Assembly (NCBI GenBank): GCA_963974055.1
Contig: CAXBCP010000054.1
Coordinates: 1-18,355 of the forward strand
Origin: CAXBCP01 sp963974055
GTDB taxonomy: Bacteria > Pseudomonadota > Alphaproteobacteria > MPNO01 > UBA830
Length of the DNA: 18,355 bases
Direction: 5' to 3'
Under the pieces are notes generated by a model. It made no database searches. It was not told the origin of the DNA and worked only from the letters and a program-made list of their open reading frames with translations. The translations under genes were made by a program, and so were the position numbers. Of the stretch, positions 1 through 6,828 are shown piece after piece; position 1 is the first letter of the stretch; each line of letters begins with the position of its first letter.

Positions 1-989
1 GGGATCAGGCGCAGCTTGTCGCCGACGTTCCACGGCACCTCGCCGCCGTCCGCCATGCGGATGATGCCGTGCTCGTCGCCGCCGAATTCGTAGACCCGGC
101 CGTCGACATCGGCGATCACGGGCGGGCCGTGGTCGCAACTGGCGGATTTCAGCCCGGCATCGACGATCACCCGGTCCGGCGCGGGTTTGCTGACCACGCA
201 GGTCAGGATATGCAGCGCGGCTTCGAAGGGCGGCGCGTCGGCGCCGGGCCATCCGATCCCGCCATAACGCGAATCCATGAACACGTAGGAGCCCGTCTGC
301 AGTTCCGTCAGCAGGCCGCGCTCCATGTCGAAGGGCGACGTGCCGGTGCCGCCGCCGGTCCGGACCTGCACCGACAGGCCCGTCTTTTCGACCTCGGCGA
401 TGGTGGCGGCGAATTTGTCGAGCCCGGTTTCGGTGTCGGTTTTCCGTGTGTCCGCATCGACGACCATCTGGATCTTGCCCTGATAGCCCTGGATACCGGC
501 GAAGTTCAGCCAGCCGTGATTGTCGACGATCTGCGCGAGGCGGGCGGCTTCCGGTCCTGCCGGCACCCCGGCGCGGCCCTGGCCGATATCGATCTCGACC
601 AGCACGTCCAGCTTCTGCCCCGCCATCTGTGCGACATGGCCGAGCATGTCGATATTGTCCGCGTTATCGGCGACGACCGCGATGCGCGCCTGGGTGCGGG
701 CTTGCATCAGGCGGCCGATCTTGCTTTCGCCGACCACCGCCGTGGTGATCAGGATGTCGTCGATTCCGGCGGCGGCCATGACCTCGGCCTCGCCCAGCTT
801 GGCGCAGCAGATGCCGACGGCGCCGGCGGCGATCTGGCGGCGCGCGATCTCCGCCGATTTATGGGTCTTGGCGTGGGGCCGGTAGGTCACGCCCGCTTCC
901 CGGGTCATGTCCTGCATGCGGGCGATATTGCGGGTGAGCGCATCCTCGTCGATCATCAGGACGGGGGTGTCGAGCTCGGCGATCTTCAC
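1..989 (-). CDS. D-threonine aldolase / D-serine dehydratase family PLP enzyme (C-terminus cut off by window edge)
   Basis: This is a fold-type III (alanine-racemase-like) PLP enzyme of the DSD1/D-threonine aldolase family, which cleaves D-3-hydroxy amino acids or dehydrates D-serine. The frame is open from a GTG start at 989 to the left edge (329 complete codons). It opens with LDTPVLMID, then RPHAKTHKS (residues 37-45), where K41 should carry PLP. The glycine-rich phosphate-binding segment is RTGGGTGTSPF (about 210-220). The last visible residues, VGDKLRLIP, stand just before the place where the family's metal-binding His-Cys/Asp motif normally follows, so that motif lies outside the window. 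The start is fixed by a GTGA overlap with the upstream amidohydrolase stop, implying translational coupling. Family membership is clear; the exact substrate (D-threonine, D-serine, 3-hydroxy-D-aspartate) cannot be read from this part. Confidence 0.88.
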   Translation of the reverse strand, partial: MKIAELDTPVLMIDEDALTRNIARMQDMTREAGVTYRPHAKTHKSAEIARRQIAAGAVGICCAKLGEAEVMAAAGIDDILITTAVVGESKIGRLMQARTQARIAVVADNADNIDMLGHVAQMAGQKLDVLVEIDIGQGRAGVPAGPEAARLAQIVDNHGWLNFAGIQGYQGKIQMVVDADTRKTDTETGLDKFAATIAEVEKTGLSVQVRTGGGTGTSPFDMERGLLTELQTGSYVFMDSRYGGIGWPGADAPPFEAALHILTCVVSKPAPDRVIVDAGLKSASCDHGPPVIADVDGRVYEFGGDEHGIIRMADGGEVPWNVGDKLRLI

Positions 990-2659
990 GTCCCGTCCCC
1001 GCGCTCATAGACCACCCGGCCGCCGACGATGGTGGTTTCCGCCACGATATCCTTGATACTCTCTTCGGCGCAGGTCAGCGGATCGTCCGACAGGACGGCC
1101 ATGTCGGCAAGCTTGCCGGCCTCGATGGAGCCTTTTTTGTCTTCCTCGAAGGTCAGGTAGGCGCCGCCCATGGTGGCGCAGCGCAGCGCGTCTTCGCGGG
1201 ACAATGCCTGGTCCGGCGCGACCCGGTCTTCGGAAATCATGTTCCAGCGCGATACCGCGTGCCACATCGGATAGAACAGCGTGGTCGGCACGTTGTCGGT
1301 GGCGAGGCCGACATTGACCCCGGCATCGAGCAGGCGGCGCAGCGGCGAAATATCGTTCAGCCTTTCGGGGCCGAGCTCGTCGCGCAGGATGTGGCCGTGC
1401 TTGTAGACATAGCGGTTGGTATGGGTGGTCATGACGACGCCGAGATCGGCGGCTTTTCTGATCTGTTCGTCGTTCATCACGTCGAGATGGCCGATGATCC
1501 AGCGCTTGTCCGAAATCGGCACCGCGCGGTCGACCTCTTCGAAGATGTCGAGGAAACGCGGGCCGATCACGGCGAGACGGATATCGTTGCGCGCCGCCTC
1601 GATCATGAACTCGACCATGCGGTTCTGCGGCACGCCGTTGTCGTAATTGAACCCGGACCAGCCGGTATAGGGCGCGGCGCCGGCGCGGAATATGGCATCG
1701 GCGTCCATGCCGGTATCGGTGAACATGCCGCCGACCCGCAGCCAGTCGTCGCCCAGCCCGCGGCGGCCGAGCCAGCCCGACCAGTTCTCCATCACCGTCG
1801 TGTATTCGATGTCCTGCGTGCCGCCCCAGGCGGGGCTGTAGACCAGGTGCGCGCGCACCGTGGCATCGCCGGCGACATGCACCGCCTGGTAGGTGGCGAT
1901 CAGTTCCTGCGCGGCGCCATGTTCTTCGAGCACGCTGGTCGTGGCGGTTGAATTGTAGATGCGCATGGCGCGGCGCAGCGCCGCCACACGGTCCGACGGC
2001 GTAAAGCGCGGCGCCATGTGGAAATAGCCGAGCTCGGCGATCGGCATGAAGGTCTGTTCGCGGATCAGCCCGGTCAGTTCGCCCGCCGAATCCTTTTCGA
2101 ATTCCATGCTGGCGGTCGCGGGTGTCGTGTTCTTCGAAATACCGGCAAGGTCGAGGGCGGCGGTGTTCGCGACCGATTCCAGCGGCATCTGGTGGCGCCA
2201 GAACCCCCAGATCGGGCGGATATAGACGGGGTTGTCGGGAGCGGCTTCGTCCAGTTCCCGGCGCGTCGGGAAGCGGTTTTCGGCGAGGCAGCCCGGCACG
2301 TTCCAGTAATAGGGCGGGTCGCCCACCGGCATGGTGACGATCCAGTCGCCGGGGTCAGCCTCCGCCGCCAGTGCGCGGATGCGCGTCAGCACGTCTTCGA
2401 CCGAGCGGCAGCCTTCGAGCGACGGGAAGACGTCCTTCAGCCCTTCGCGGTCCATATGGGCGTGGCCGTCGATCAGGCCGGGGATGACGGCGCGGCCGCC
2501 GGCATCGATAATACGCGTGTCGGGGGTCGCCAGTGCCGAAATCTCCGCCGCGGTGCCGACCGCCGCGATCTTTTCGCCGGTCATTGCGACGGCCTCGGCG
2601 ATGCTGTCGGATGCATCCACCGTGGCGATCCGGGCATTGGTCACGATCAGGTCGGTCAT
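986..2659 (-). CDS. YtcJ-type metal-dependent amidohydrolase (amidohydrolase 3 family)
   Basis: A 557-aa member of the amidohydrolase superfamily, the usual size for YtcJ-like proteins. An N-terminal beta-sandwich segment (residues 1-60) leads into the metal-binding HxH of VIPGLIDGHAHMD (HAH at 66-68). Later barrel ligands are plausible in IIGHLDV and TTHTNRY, and a C-terminal Asp in GLATDNVP. The C-terminal strand segment IEAGKLADMAVLSDDPL is the typical end of this fold. No signal peptide is seen, so it should be cytosolic. The start at 2659 has a good Shine-Dalgarno GGGAG about 8 bases upstream (GGGAGAATACGATG). It lies 55 bases after the gamma-glutamyltransferase-like gene and overlaps the aldolase gene by four bases, so all three are probably one operon. 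The substrate is unknown; hydrolysis of a cyclic amide or amide/ester bond is the family expectation. Confidence 0.88.
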   Translation of the reverse strand: MTDLIVTNARIATVDASDSIAEAVAMTGEKIAAVGTAAEISALATPDTRIIDAGGRAVIPGLIDGHAHMDREGLKDVFPSLEGCRSVEDVLTRIRALAAEADPGDWIVTMPVGDPPYYWNVPGCLAENRFPTRRELDEAAPDNPVYIRPIWGFWRHQMPLESVANTAALDLAGISKNTTPATASMEFEKDSAGELTGLIREQTFMPIAELGYFHMAPRFTPSDRVAALRRAMRIYNSTATTSVLEEHGAAQELIATYQAVHVAGDATVRAHLVYSPAWGGTQDIEYTTVMENWSGWLGRRGLGDDWLRVGGMFTDTGMDADAIFRAGAAPYTGWSGFNYDNGVPQNRMVEFMIEAARNDIRLAVIGPRFLDIFEEVDRAVPISDKRWIIGHLDVMNDEQIRKAADLGVVMTTHTNRYVYKHGHILRDELGPERLNDISPLRRLLDAGVNVGLATDNVPTTLFYPMWHAVSRWNMISEDRVAPDQALSREDALRCATMGGAYLTFEEDKKGSIEAGKLADMAVLSDDPLTCAEESIKDIVAETTIVGGRVVYERGDGT

Positions 2660-2714
2660 CGTATTCTCCCGTTCCGGCCGGTAAGGGAGCCGGCCGGTGC
2701 CGTACCAGATAAGC

Positions 2715-4295
2715 CTATCTTCCGGCCGCGAAAGCCTCGCGCCGTGTATCGGCGGCGCCGGTGATGACGCCGTTTTCGAGCACCTCGATGGTCTTGGCGG
2801 AGCCGAAATACGACGCGCCGGAACCGTGCTTTACTTCGTGGCCGCGGCGGCCGAGCTCGGCGGCGATGTCTTCGGAATAGCCGTCCTCGAGCATGAACGA
2901 TCCGTCCAGCCCGACCGACCAGCGCGGATATTCGATCGCGGTCGTCAGTTCCATGCCGCGGTCCACCAGGTTGGTCAGCACCTGCACCATGGACAGGGTC
3001 TGGCCCGGCCCGCCGGGCGTGGTCATCAGGTAGCGGGGCTTGCCGTCCTTCAGCACCATCACCGGGTTCAGGGTGTGCGACGGCCGCTTGCGCGGCGCCA
3101 CGTTGCGCGGGTCGTTTTTGTCGACGCGGAAACCGGTCATGCGGTTGTTCATCATGATGCCGGTGCCGGGGTCCATGAAGGCGCTGCCGAAGACGTGGAA
3201 CACCGACTGCACGACCGACATCGCGTTGCCGTCGCCGTCGGCGATGACGATGCAGGACGTGCCGCCCTTGTTTTCGAACGTGCTCGGATCGGTGCCGTTG
3301 ACGACGCAGTCCTGCAGGTTCTTCGTGGTCTCGGCGCCGAGCAGGCGGTCGACGGGGATATCGACCACGCGCGGGTCCGACACGTAGGGCTGGCCCAGGG
3401 TAAACGCGCCCTGCATGGCGCGGATCAGGTAGTCGAGCCGGTCGGTGTCGTTATCGGCAAGCTGTTCCGGTTTCAGCGCCGACAGCCCGTTGAGCTGCAG
3501 CAGCATCAGGATGCCGTAGGAATTCGGCGGCATCACCTGAACGTCGTGGCCGCGATAGGTCGTCGACAGCGGTTCCACCCATTCGGGCTCGTAGCCCGCG
3601 AACTGGTCGGGGCCGATCAGCCCGCCATTGGCCAGCGCGTATTCGCCGATGGATTTCGCGATGTCGCCCTCGTAATAGGCGGCGCTTTTGCCCGCTGCAA
3701 TCTTGCGCAGGGTTTCGGCCAGGGCCGGCTGGCGCATGATATCGCCGGCCTGCAGGCGTTCGCCCGCCTCGTTGAAATACAGCGCCCGGGACGCCGGATC
3801 GGCCATCACGTCCTTGCGGAACAAATCCAGCCCGGCGCACAGGATGCGCGATGCTGGGTGGGCCTCCGCCGCATCGATGGCGTCCTCGAACAGTTCTTCC
3901 CAGGGCAGGCGGCCGTATTTTTCGTGCAGCCGTTCCCAGCCGCGCACCATGCCCGGCACCGATACCGCGTTGGGCCCGCGATCGGGAATGCCGTCCTTGT
4001 AATATTCGTCGGTCGCGCCGTCCGGCGCGTGGCCGGTGGCGTTCAGCCCGACGGTCCTGCCCTCCCTGGCGTCGTGATAGAGAAAAAACGCATCGCCGCC
4101 GAGCGACGTCGCCTGCTGCAGCACCACCGACAGCACCGCCGACGTGGTGATCATCGCGTCGACCAGCGAGCCGCCCTTGTCCAGGGTCCGCATGCCCGCG
4201 GTCGATGCCAGCGAATGCCCGGACACCACCATGCCCTTGGTGCCATAAACGGGTGAGCGCGCGAGGCGCACCCCGGCGAAAACGTCGGTAGCCAT
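2715..4295 (-). CDS. ggt: Gamma-glutamyltransferase family protein (Ntn hydrolase precursor)
   Basis: A 526-aa gamma-glutamyltranspeptidase-family protein. It would cleave gamma-glutamyl bonds, as in glutathione or gamma-glutamyl amines, after autocatalytic cleavage into two subunits. The predicted cleavage and nucleophile residue is T346 in KGGTSCIVIADGDGNAMS, giving a large subunit of about 345 residues and a small one of about 180. Family landmarks are SLGGDAFF (64-71), MMNNRMTGF (381-389), RPSHTLNPVMV (404-414) and TPGGPGQTLS (426-435). The PPNSYG loop replaces the PSSGG of classical enzymes, so it is closer to YwrD-like relatives and may have a different acceptor or substrate. There is no obvious signal peptide, unlike periplasmic Ggt. 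The start at 4295 has GGGAGA about 7 bases upstream. It is the first gene of the probable minus-strand operon with the amidohydrolase and the aldolase. Confidence 0.87.
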   Translation of the reverse strand: MATDVFAGVRLARSPVYGTKGMVVSGHSLASTAGMRTLDKGGSLVDAMITTSAVLSVVLQQATSLGGDAFFLYHDAREGRTVGLNATGHAPDGATDEYYKDGIPDRGPNAVSVPGMVRGWERLHEKYGRLPWEELFEDAIDAAEAHPASRILCAGLDLFRKDVMADPASRALYFNEAGERLQAGDIMRQPALAETLRKIAAGKSAAYYEGDIAKSIGEYALANGGLIGPDQFAGYEPEWVEPLSTTYRGHDVQVMPPNSYGILMLLQLNGLSALKPEQLADNDTDRLDYLIRAMQGAFTLGQPYVSDPRVVDIPVDRLLGAETTKNLQDCVVNGTDPSTFENKGGTSCIVIADGDGNAMSVVQSVFHVFGSAFMDPGTGIMMNNRMTGFRVDKNDPRNVAPRKRPSHTLNPVMVLKDGKPRYLMTTPGGPGQTLSMVQVLTNLVDRGMELTTAIEYPRWSVGLDGSFMLEDGYSEDIAAELGRRGHEVKHGSGASYFGSAKTIEVLENGVITGAADTRREAFAAGR

Positions 4296-4320
4296 ATGTG
4301 TTCTCCCTTTAAGTCAGGAG

Positions 4321-4349
4321 AATGTCCGCAATGGAGCGCGGGGTGTCAA
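4321..4349 (-). promoter_or_regulatory. Candidate sigma-70 promoter for the ggt-like operon
   Basis: On the minus strand a perfect -35 TTGACA (plus coordinates 4344-4349) is followed by a 17-base spacer and a weak -10 GACATT (4321-4326, three of six matches). Transcription would start near 4314, leaving a leader of about 20 bases that carries the GGGAGA ribosome site. The poor -10 makes this a moderate call only. Confidence 0.35.
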
Positions 4350-4390
4350 TGTGGCGGCACAATATTCGGGCGATGACGCGCCTGCCGGCT

Positions 4391-4654
4391 TTATCCGGCC
4401 GTGCCGTCGCGCCGCAATGCCGCTTCTAGGTCGGCCGGTTCGATCGTCAGCGTCCGCTTTTCGGACCTGTAGCCGGGGCGTCCGTCGAGATGAATGACCG
4501 TGAGGACTCGGCGATAGGCCGGAAAAGACATGCCCTCAATCAGTTCCTCGTCGGTTTCGACGTTGTAGGTGCCCGGCGGCAGCGTTTCGTTCAGGCAGTT
4601 CAGGTTGAAGGGGTGGGCGAACGTTACCGTGGTCGCGGTGGTGCGTATCGTCAT
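4391..4654 (-). CDS. Conserved hypothetical small protein, 87 aa
   Basis: An 87-aa protein starting MTIRTTATTVTFAHPF. The same frame stays open further upstream to 4969, but that extension is Pro/Arg-rich with no protein-like character, and the ATG at 4654 is preceded by GGAG at 7 bases, so the short form is chosen. The body has alternating strands (TVTFAHPFNL, GTYNVETDEELI, VLTVIHL, KRTLTIEPADLEAAL), suggesting a small beta-rich cytosolic fold. I recall similar small hypothetical proteins in Rhizobiales and relatives with the TVTFxxPFxL...GTYxVETDEE pattern, but no function is known to me. No signal peptide or membrane segment is seen. It lies 136 bases downstream of the 49-aa ORF, with a strong stem-loop in between. 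Confidence 0.72.
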   Translation of the reverse strand: MTIRTTATTVTFAHPFNLNCLNETLPPGTYNVETDEELIEGMSFPAYRRVLTVIHLDGRPGYRSEKRTLTIEPADLEAALRRDGTAG

Positions 4655-4720
4655 CGGCGTGCTCCGGCAAATGCGCCGCGAAAGTGCTGAAACGGAATGA
4701 TCCGGGGGCGGAATGCCGGG

Positions 4721-4748
4721 TACGGAGGAGGGAATGCCCCCCTCCGTA
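4721..4748. other. Strong stem-loop (12-bp arms, one mismatch) between two small genes
   Basis: TACGGAGGAGGG and CCCCCCTCCGTA form a 12-bp stem with one A-C mismatch and an AATG loop. Neither strand has a following T-run, so it is not a textbook intrinsic terminator. On the minus strand it lies between the 49-aa ORF and the 87-aa gene, where it could act as an attenuator or RNA-processing/stability element. Confidence 0.6.
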
Positions 4749-4790
4749 TCCGTTTCGGGGCCCGTTTCGGGCCCGTCTTTGAGTCTGTCG

Positions 4791-4940
4791 TCAGGTCTTC
4801 GGCGCGGTTTTGTCGGCGGCGGGTGCGGCTGCTGGCGGCGCGGCGGAAACGGCGGCGGGCTTTGCGGCGGCCTTGGACTTGTCGTCGGCGCTGTTCGCGC
4901 CGGATGCCGCTTTGGCGGTCGAGAATGAATTAAAAGACAT
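4791..4940 (-). CDS. Small Ala/Lys/Pro-rich hypothetical protein, 49 aa
   Basis: A 49-codon ORF begins MSFNSFSTAKAASG and continues as a low-complexity, disordered Ala/Lys/Pro/Asp sequence ending DKTAPKT and TGA. The N-terminal MSFNSFS is compositionally distinct from the Ala/Pro tail. The ribosome site is weak (AGAAAG about 11 bases upstream), but the ORF begins exactly where composition changes from strongly AT-rich to GC-rich, as expected for a promoter-gene boundary. It has no signal peptide or membrane helix. Its composition recalls histone-H1-like or linker tails, but it is only weakly basic and I assign no function. It could be the first gene of a two-gene unit with the 87-aa protein. 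The main doubt is that short GC-rich ORFs arise by chance. Confidence 0.5.
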   Translation of the reverse strand: MSFNSFSTAKAASGANSADDKSKAAAKPAAVSAAPPAAAPAADKTAPKT

Positions 4941-5090
4941 GAAAAATGACTTTCTATTTCGAACGCCAATGATTTGGCGTCAATAAAAATATGGTCATCA
5001 TTGAGGTTGAATACAATAAATAAAACACGAATATATTTAATTTATTTATTTTTAATTTTGGTATGAGGAATTTTTAATTTCAGTCGCAAG
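4941..5090. promoter_or_regulatory. AT-rich upstream region with perfect inverted repeat ACGCCAA-TGAT-TTGGCGT
   Basis: About 150 bases of markedly AT-rich DNA, with long A/T-only stretches near 5015-5060, lie upstream of the 49-aa ORF in an otherwise GC-rich window. At 4963-4980 there is a perfect 7-bp-arm inverted repeat with a 4-base spacer, just 23 bases upstream of the ATG. It could be an operator or a 5'-UTR hairpin. The rest fits a promoter/UP-element region or a nucleoid-protein (MucR/Ros- or H-NS-like) binding site; no single -35/-10 pair stands out. Confidence 0.5.
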
Positions 5091-5143
5091 TTTTCGGCAT
5101 TCGCCCCGCAATATTTCTCCGTAGCCTGGGAAGGCGCGGCGGA

Positions 5144-5180
5144 CGGCGATATCGGGCGATGCGGCGATATTCGGGCGATA
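5144..5180. repeat. Imperfect tandem repeat CGGCGATAT(T)CGGGCGAT, two copies
   Basis: Two adjacent copies of a 17/18-base unit (5144-5160 and 5162-5179) differ by one inserted T. A related ATATTCGGGCGATGACG string occurs near 4362-4378 upstream of the ggt-like gene. The function is unknown; it lies upstream of the candidate RNA gene. Confidence 0.5.
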
Positions 5181-5219
5181 TAACAGGATGTTCTATTATG
5201 TTGCGGACGGATTCATTCG

Positions 5220-5247
5220 CTTGGCGATCTATCCATGCGGGTATAGC
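5220..5247 (+). promoter_or_regulatory. Candidate promoter of the structured RNA
   Basis: CTTGGC (5220-5225), a 16-base spacer and TATAGC (5242-5247) resemble alphaproteobacterial housekeeping promoters. Predicted transcription start is near 5254. It is supported mainly by the terminator-ended, gene-free stretch downstream. Confidence 0.4.
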
Positions 5248-5253
5248 ATTTCA

Positions 5254-5410
5254 AGGTGTCCTGGGGTTGCGTACCGGAGGGTGCCAAACTTAGAGAATCC
5301 AGGCGACATCGGCCCAGACGCGAACTTTCCGGTTCCACGACGGTGCCGATTGAGACCTATTCTTTCGAAAACCAGACATTCTCCCAGCGGCCCCAGGGCC
5401 GCTTTTTTTT
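5254..5410 (+). ncRNA. Candidate structured small RNA, about 157 nt
   Basis: A gene-free stretch runs from a plausible promoter to an intrinsic terminator with a clean T8 tail. Within it, GGTGTCCTGG (about 5256-5265) can pair with CCAGACATT (about 5371-5379) as a closing stem with one bulged C and two G-U pairs. Inside that, GGTT can pair with GACC across a large 3'-side loop, and CGTACCGGA can pair with TCCGGT...ACG. The result is a rod with an asymmetric internal bubble, about the length of alphaproteobacterial 6S RNA. I could not match the 6S consensus and do not assert that identity. A single-stranded ATTCTCCC before the terminator is anti-Shine-Dalgarno-like. Start and end are inferred from promoter and terminator only. 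Confidence 0.45.
5386..5410 (+). terminator. Rho-independent terminator
   Basis: AGCGGCC-CCAG-GGCCGCT is a perfect GC-rich stem immediately followed by eight Ts. The T-run lies only on the plus strand, so it ends a plus-strand transcript. There is no plus-strand protein gene upstream, which is the main argument for an RNA gene here. Confidence 0.88.
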
Positions 5411-5446
5411 GGGGGGGAGCAGAGGTGGCGGTCTGCGGGATTCCCC

Positions 5447-6616
5447 TCACCCCGCCAGCCGGGTCTCCACCAGTTTCGCCCAGTAGCTGGCCCCCAGCGG
5501 CAATACCTCGTCGTTGAAGTCGTAATGGGGGTTGTGGAGCATGCAGCCGCCGTCGCGGGGGCCGTTGCCGATCCACATATAGGCGCCAGGCTTTTCGTTC
5601 AGCATGAAGGCGAAATCCTCGGCGCCCATCATCGGGTCCTTGTCGAGCGACACCATGTTCTCGCCGACCAGGCCGCGCGCGACCTCGACCGTGATGTCGG
5701 TCTCCGCCGCGTCGTTGATCGTCGGCGGGTAGCGGCGTTCGTAATGCACCTTGGCGTCGATGGCGAAGGCGGCGGCGATGCCGTCGGTAATGCGGCGGAT
5801 CTCGGTTTCCATGTGCGACTGGACGTCTTCCTTGAACGCGCGCGTGGTGCCGCGGATGACGATTTCCTCGGGGATGACGTTCCAGGTGTCGCCCGCATGC
5901 ATCTGGGTGACCGACACCACGGCGGCGTCGAACGGGCTGACGGTGCGGGCGGCAATGGTCTGCAGCGCGGTGACCAGCTGCGCGCCGGCGACCGTGGCGT
6001 CGCGCCCGAGCTGCGGCAGGGCGGCATGGGTGCCGGTGCCGGTCAGCGTGATCTCGAAAATGTCGAACGACGCCATGATCGGGCCGGGGCGGATCGCGAA
6101 TTCGCCCGCCGGGATGCCCGGCATGTTGTGCATGCCGTAGACCGATTCCACCGGGAATTTCTCGAACAGGCCTTCCTCGATCATCACGCGGCCGCCGCCC
6201 TCGTTTTCCTCCGCCGGCTGGAAGATGAAATGCACCGTGCCGGCGAAGTTCTTGGTTTCCGCCAGGTACTTGGCGGCGCCGAGCAGCATGGTCGAATGGC
6301 CGTCATGGCCGCAGGCATGCATCTTGCCGGGGTTTTCGGACCTGTAGTCGATATCGTTCTTTTCCTCGATATCGAGCGCGTCCATGTCGGCGCGGAGCCC
6401 GATGGCCGGCCCGTCGCCCCTTTCGCCGCGCAGGGTGCCGACCACGCCGGTGCCCGCCAGGCCGCGATGGACGTCGATGCCGAATTCGTGCAGCCGCAGC
6501 GCCACGTAATCGGATGTCTTGTGTTCCTCGAACGCGGTTTCGGGGTGCCGGTGGATATGGCGCCGCCACGCGGTCATTTCATCCTGGTATTCGGCGATGC
6601 GGTTGATGATCGGCAT
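5447..6616 (-). CDS. M20 family amidohydrolase/aminoacylase (hippurate hydrolase-like)
   Basis: A 389-aa M20D-type metallo-amidohydrolase, normal family length, expected to remove N-acyl groups from amino acids (hippurate, N-acetyl or indole-acetyl amino acids). Metal and catalytic residues are visible: HACGHDGHS (H100-S108, ligands C102 and H104), the catalytic and ligand pair E136/E137 in QPAEENEGG, H163 in GMHNMPG, and H361 in MLHNPHYDFND. The dimerisation (lid) domain is roughly residues 180-290, and MMGAEDFAFML (329-339) is a typical C-terminal landmark. No signal peptide is seen, so it is cytosolic. The start at 6616 has GGAGA 8-9 bases upstream. It is monocistronic here and divergent from the acyl-CoA dehydrogenase operon. 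The exact substrate cannot be told from sequence. Confidence 0.92.
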   Translation of the reverse strand: MPIINRIAEYQDEMTAWRRHIHRHPETAFEEHKTSDYVALRLHEFGIDVHRGLAGTGVVGTLRGERGDGPAIGLRADMDALDIEEKNDIDYRSENPGKMHACGHDGHSTMLLGAAKYLAETKNFAGTVHFIFQPAEENEGGGRVMIEEGLFEKFPVESVYGMHNMPGIPAGEFAIRPGPIMASFDIFEITLTGTGTHAALPQLGRDATVAGAQLVTALQTIAARTVSPFDAAVVSVTQMHAGDTWNVIPEEIVIRGTTRAFKEDVQSHMETEIRRITDGIAAAFAIDAKVHYERRYPPTINDAAETDITVEVARGLVGENMVSLDKDPMMGAEDFAFMLNEKPGAYMWIGNGPRDGGCMLHNPHYDFNDEVLPLGASYWAKLVETRLAG

Positions 6617-6678
6617 GGGCGTGTCTCCGTTTTGCCGGTATTTTATAGCATGGAATGCCGGACGGTTCCGCTCCCGGT

Positions 6679-6755
6679 TGTCGCCCCGGATTTATGCCGG
6701 GGTCCAGTCCTTCGCCGTCGCCGTACCCGGATCCCGGCACAGGGCCGGGATGACA
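6679..6755. repeat. Extragenic palindromic repeat element
   Basis: A 77-base element is bounded by TGTCGCCCCGG and CCGGGATGACA, which are inverted copies with two mismatches. Internal inverted pairs are CCCCGG/CCGGGG and CCCGGC/GCCGGG. The form (CCGGatcCCGGCacagGGCCGGGATGACA) is like the short intergenic palindromes scattered in many alphaproteobacterial genomes. It lies between two divergent genes. Confidence 0.65.
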
Positions 6756-6828
6756 ATCTGTGGCAGACCGGCGGCAGGGCGGCCCCGTAACCATCCGTAC
6801 ACATCCGCTTGCCGACCCCGCGCGTATG

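Noticed and set aside
69..1010. Plus-strand 313-aa open frame
   Set aside because: Antisense shadow of the PLP enzyme gene; Gly/Ala/Asp/His-rich translation with no domain.
2697..4256. Plus-strand 519-aa open frame opposite the ggt-like gene
   Set aside because: His/Val/Gly-rich shadow typical of antisense frames in GC-rich DNA; the minus strand has a clear gamma-glutamyltransferase.
4655..4969. N-terminal extension of the 87-aa protein to a 192-aa product
   Set aside because: The added part is Pro/Arg-rich noise; a good ribosome site and plausible fold start only at 4654.
5254..5410. Confident call as 6S RNA
   Set aside because: Length and rod shape fit, but I could not identify the conserved 6S sequence blocks by eye, so only a generic ncRNA call is made.
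5188..5517. 109-aa plus-strand ORF
   Set aside because: It reads through the intrinsic terminator at 5386-5410 and into the M20 gene antisense; no domain.
5525..6790. Plus-strand 421-aa frame opposite the M20 gene
   Set aside because: Shadow; all M20 metal motifs are on the minus strand.
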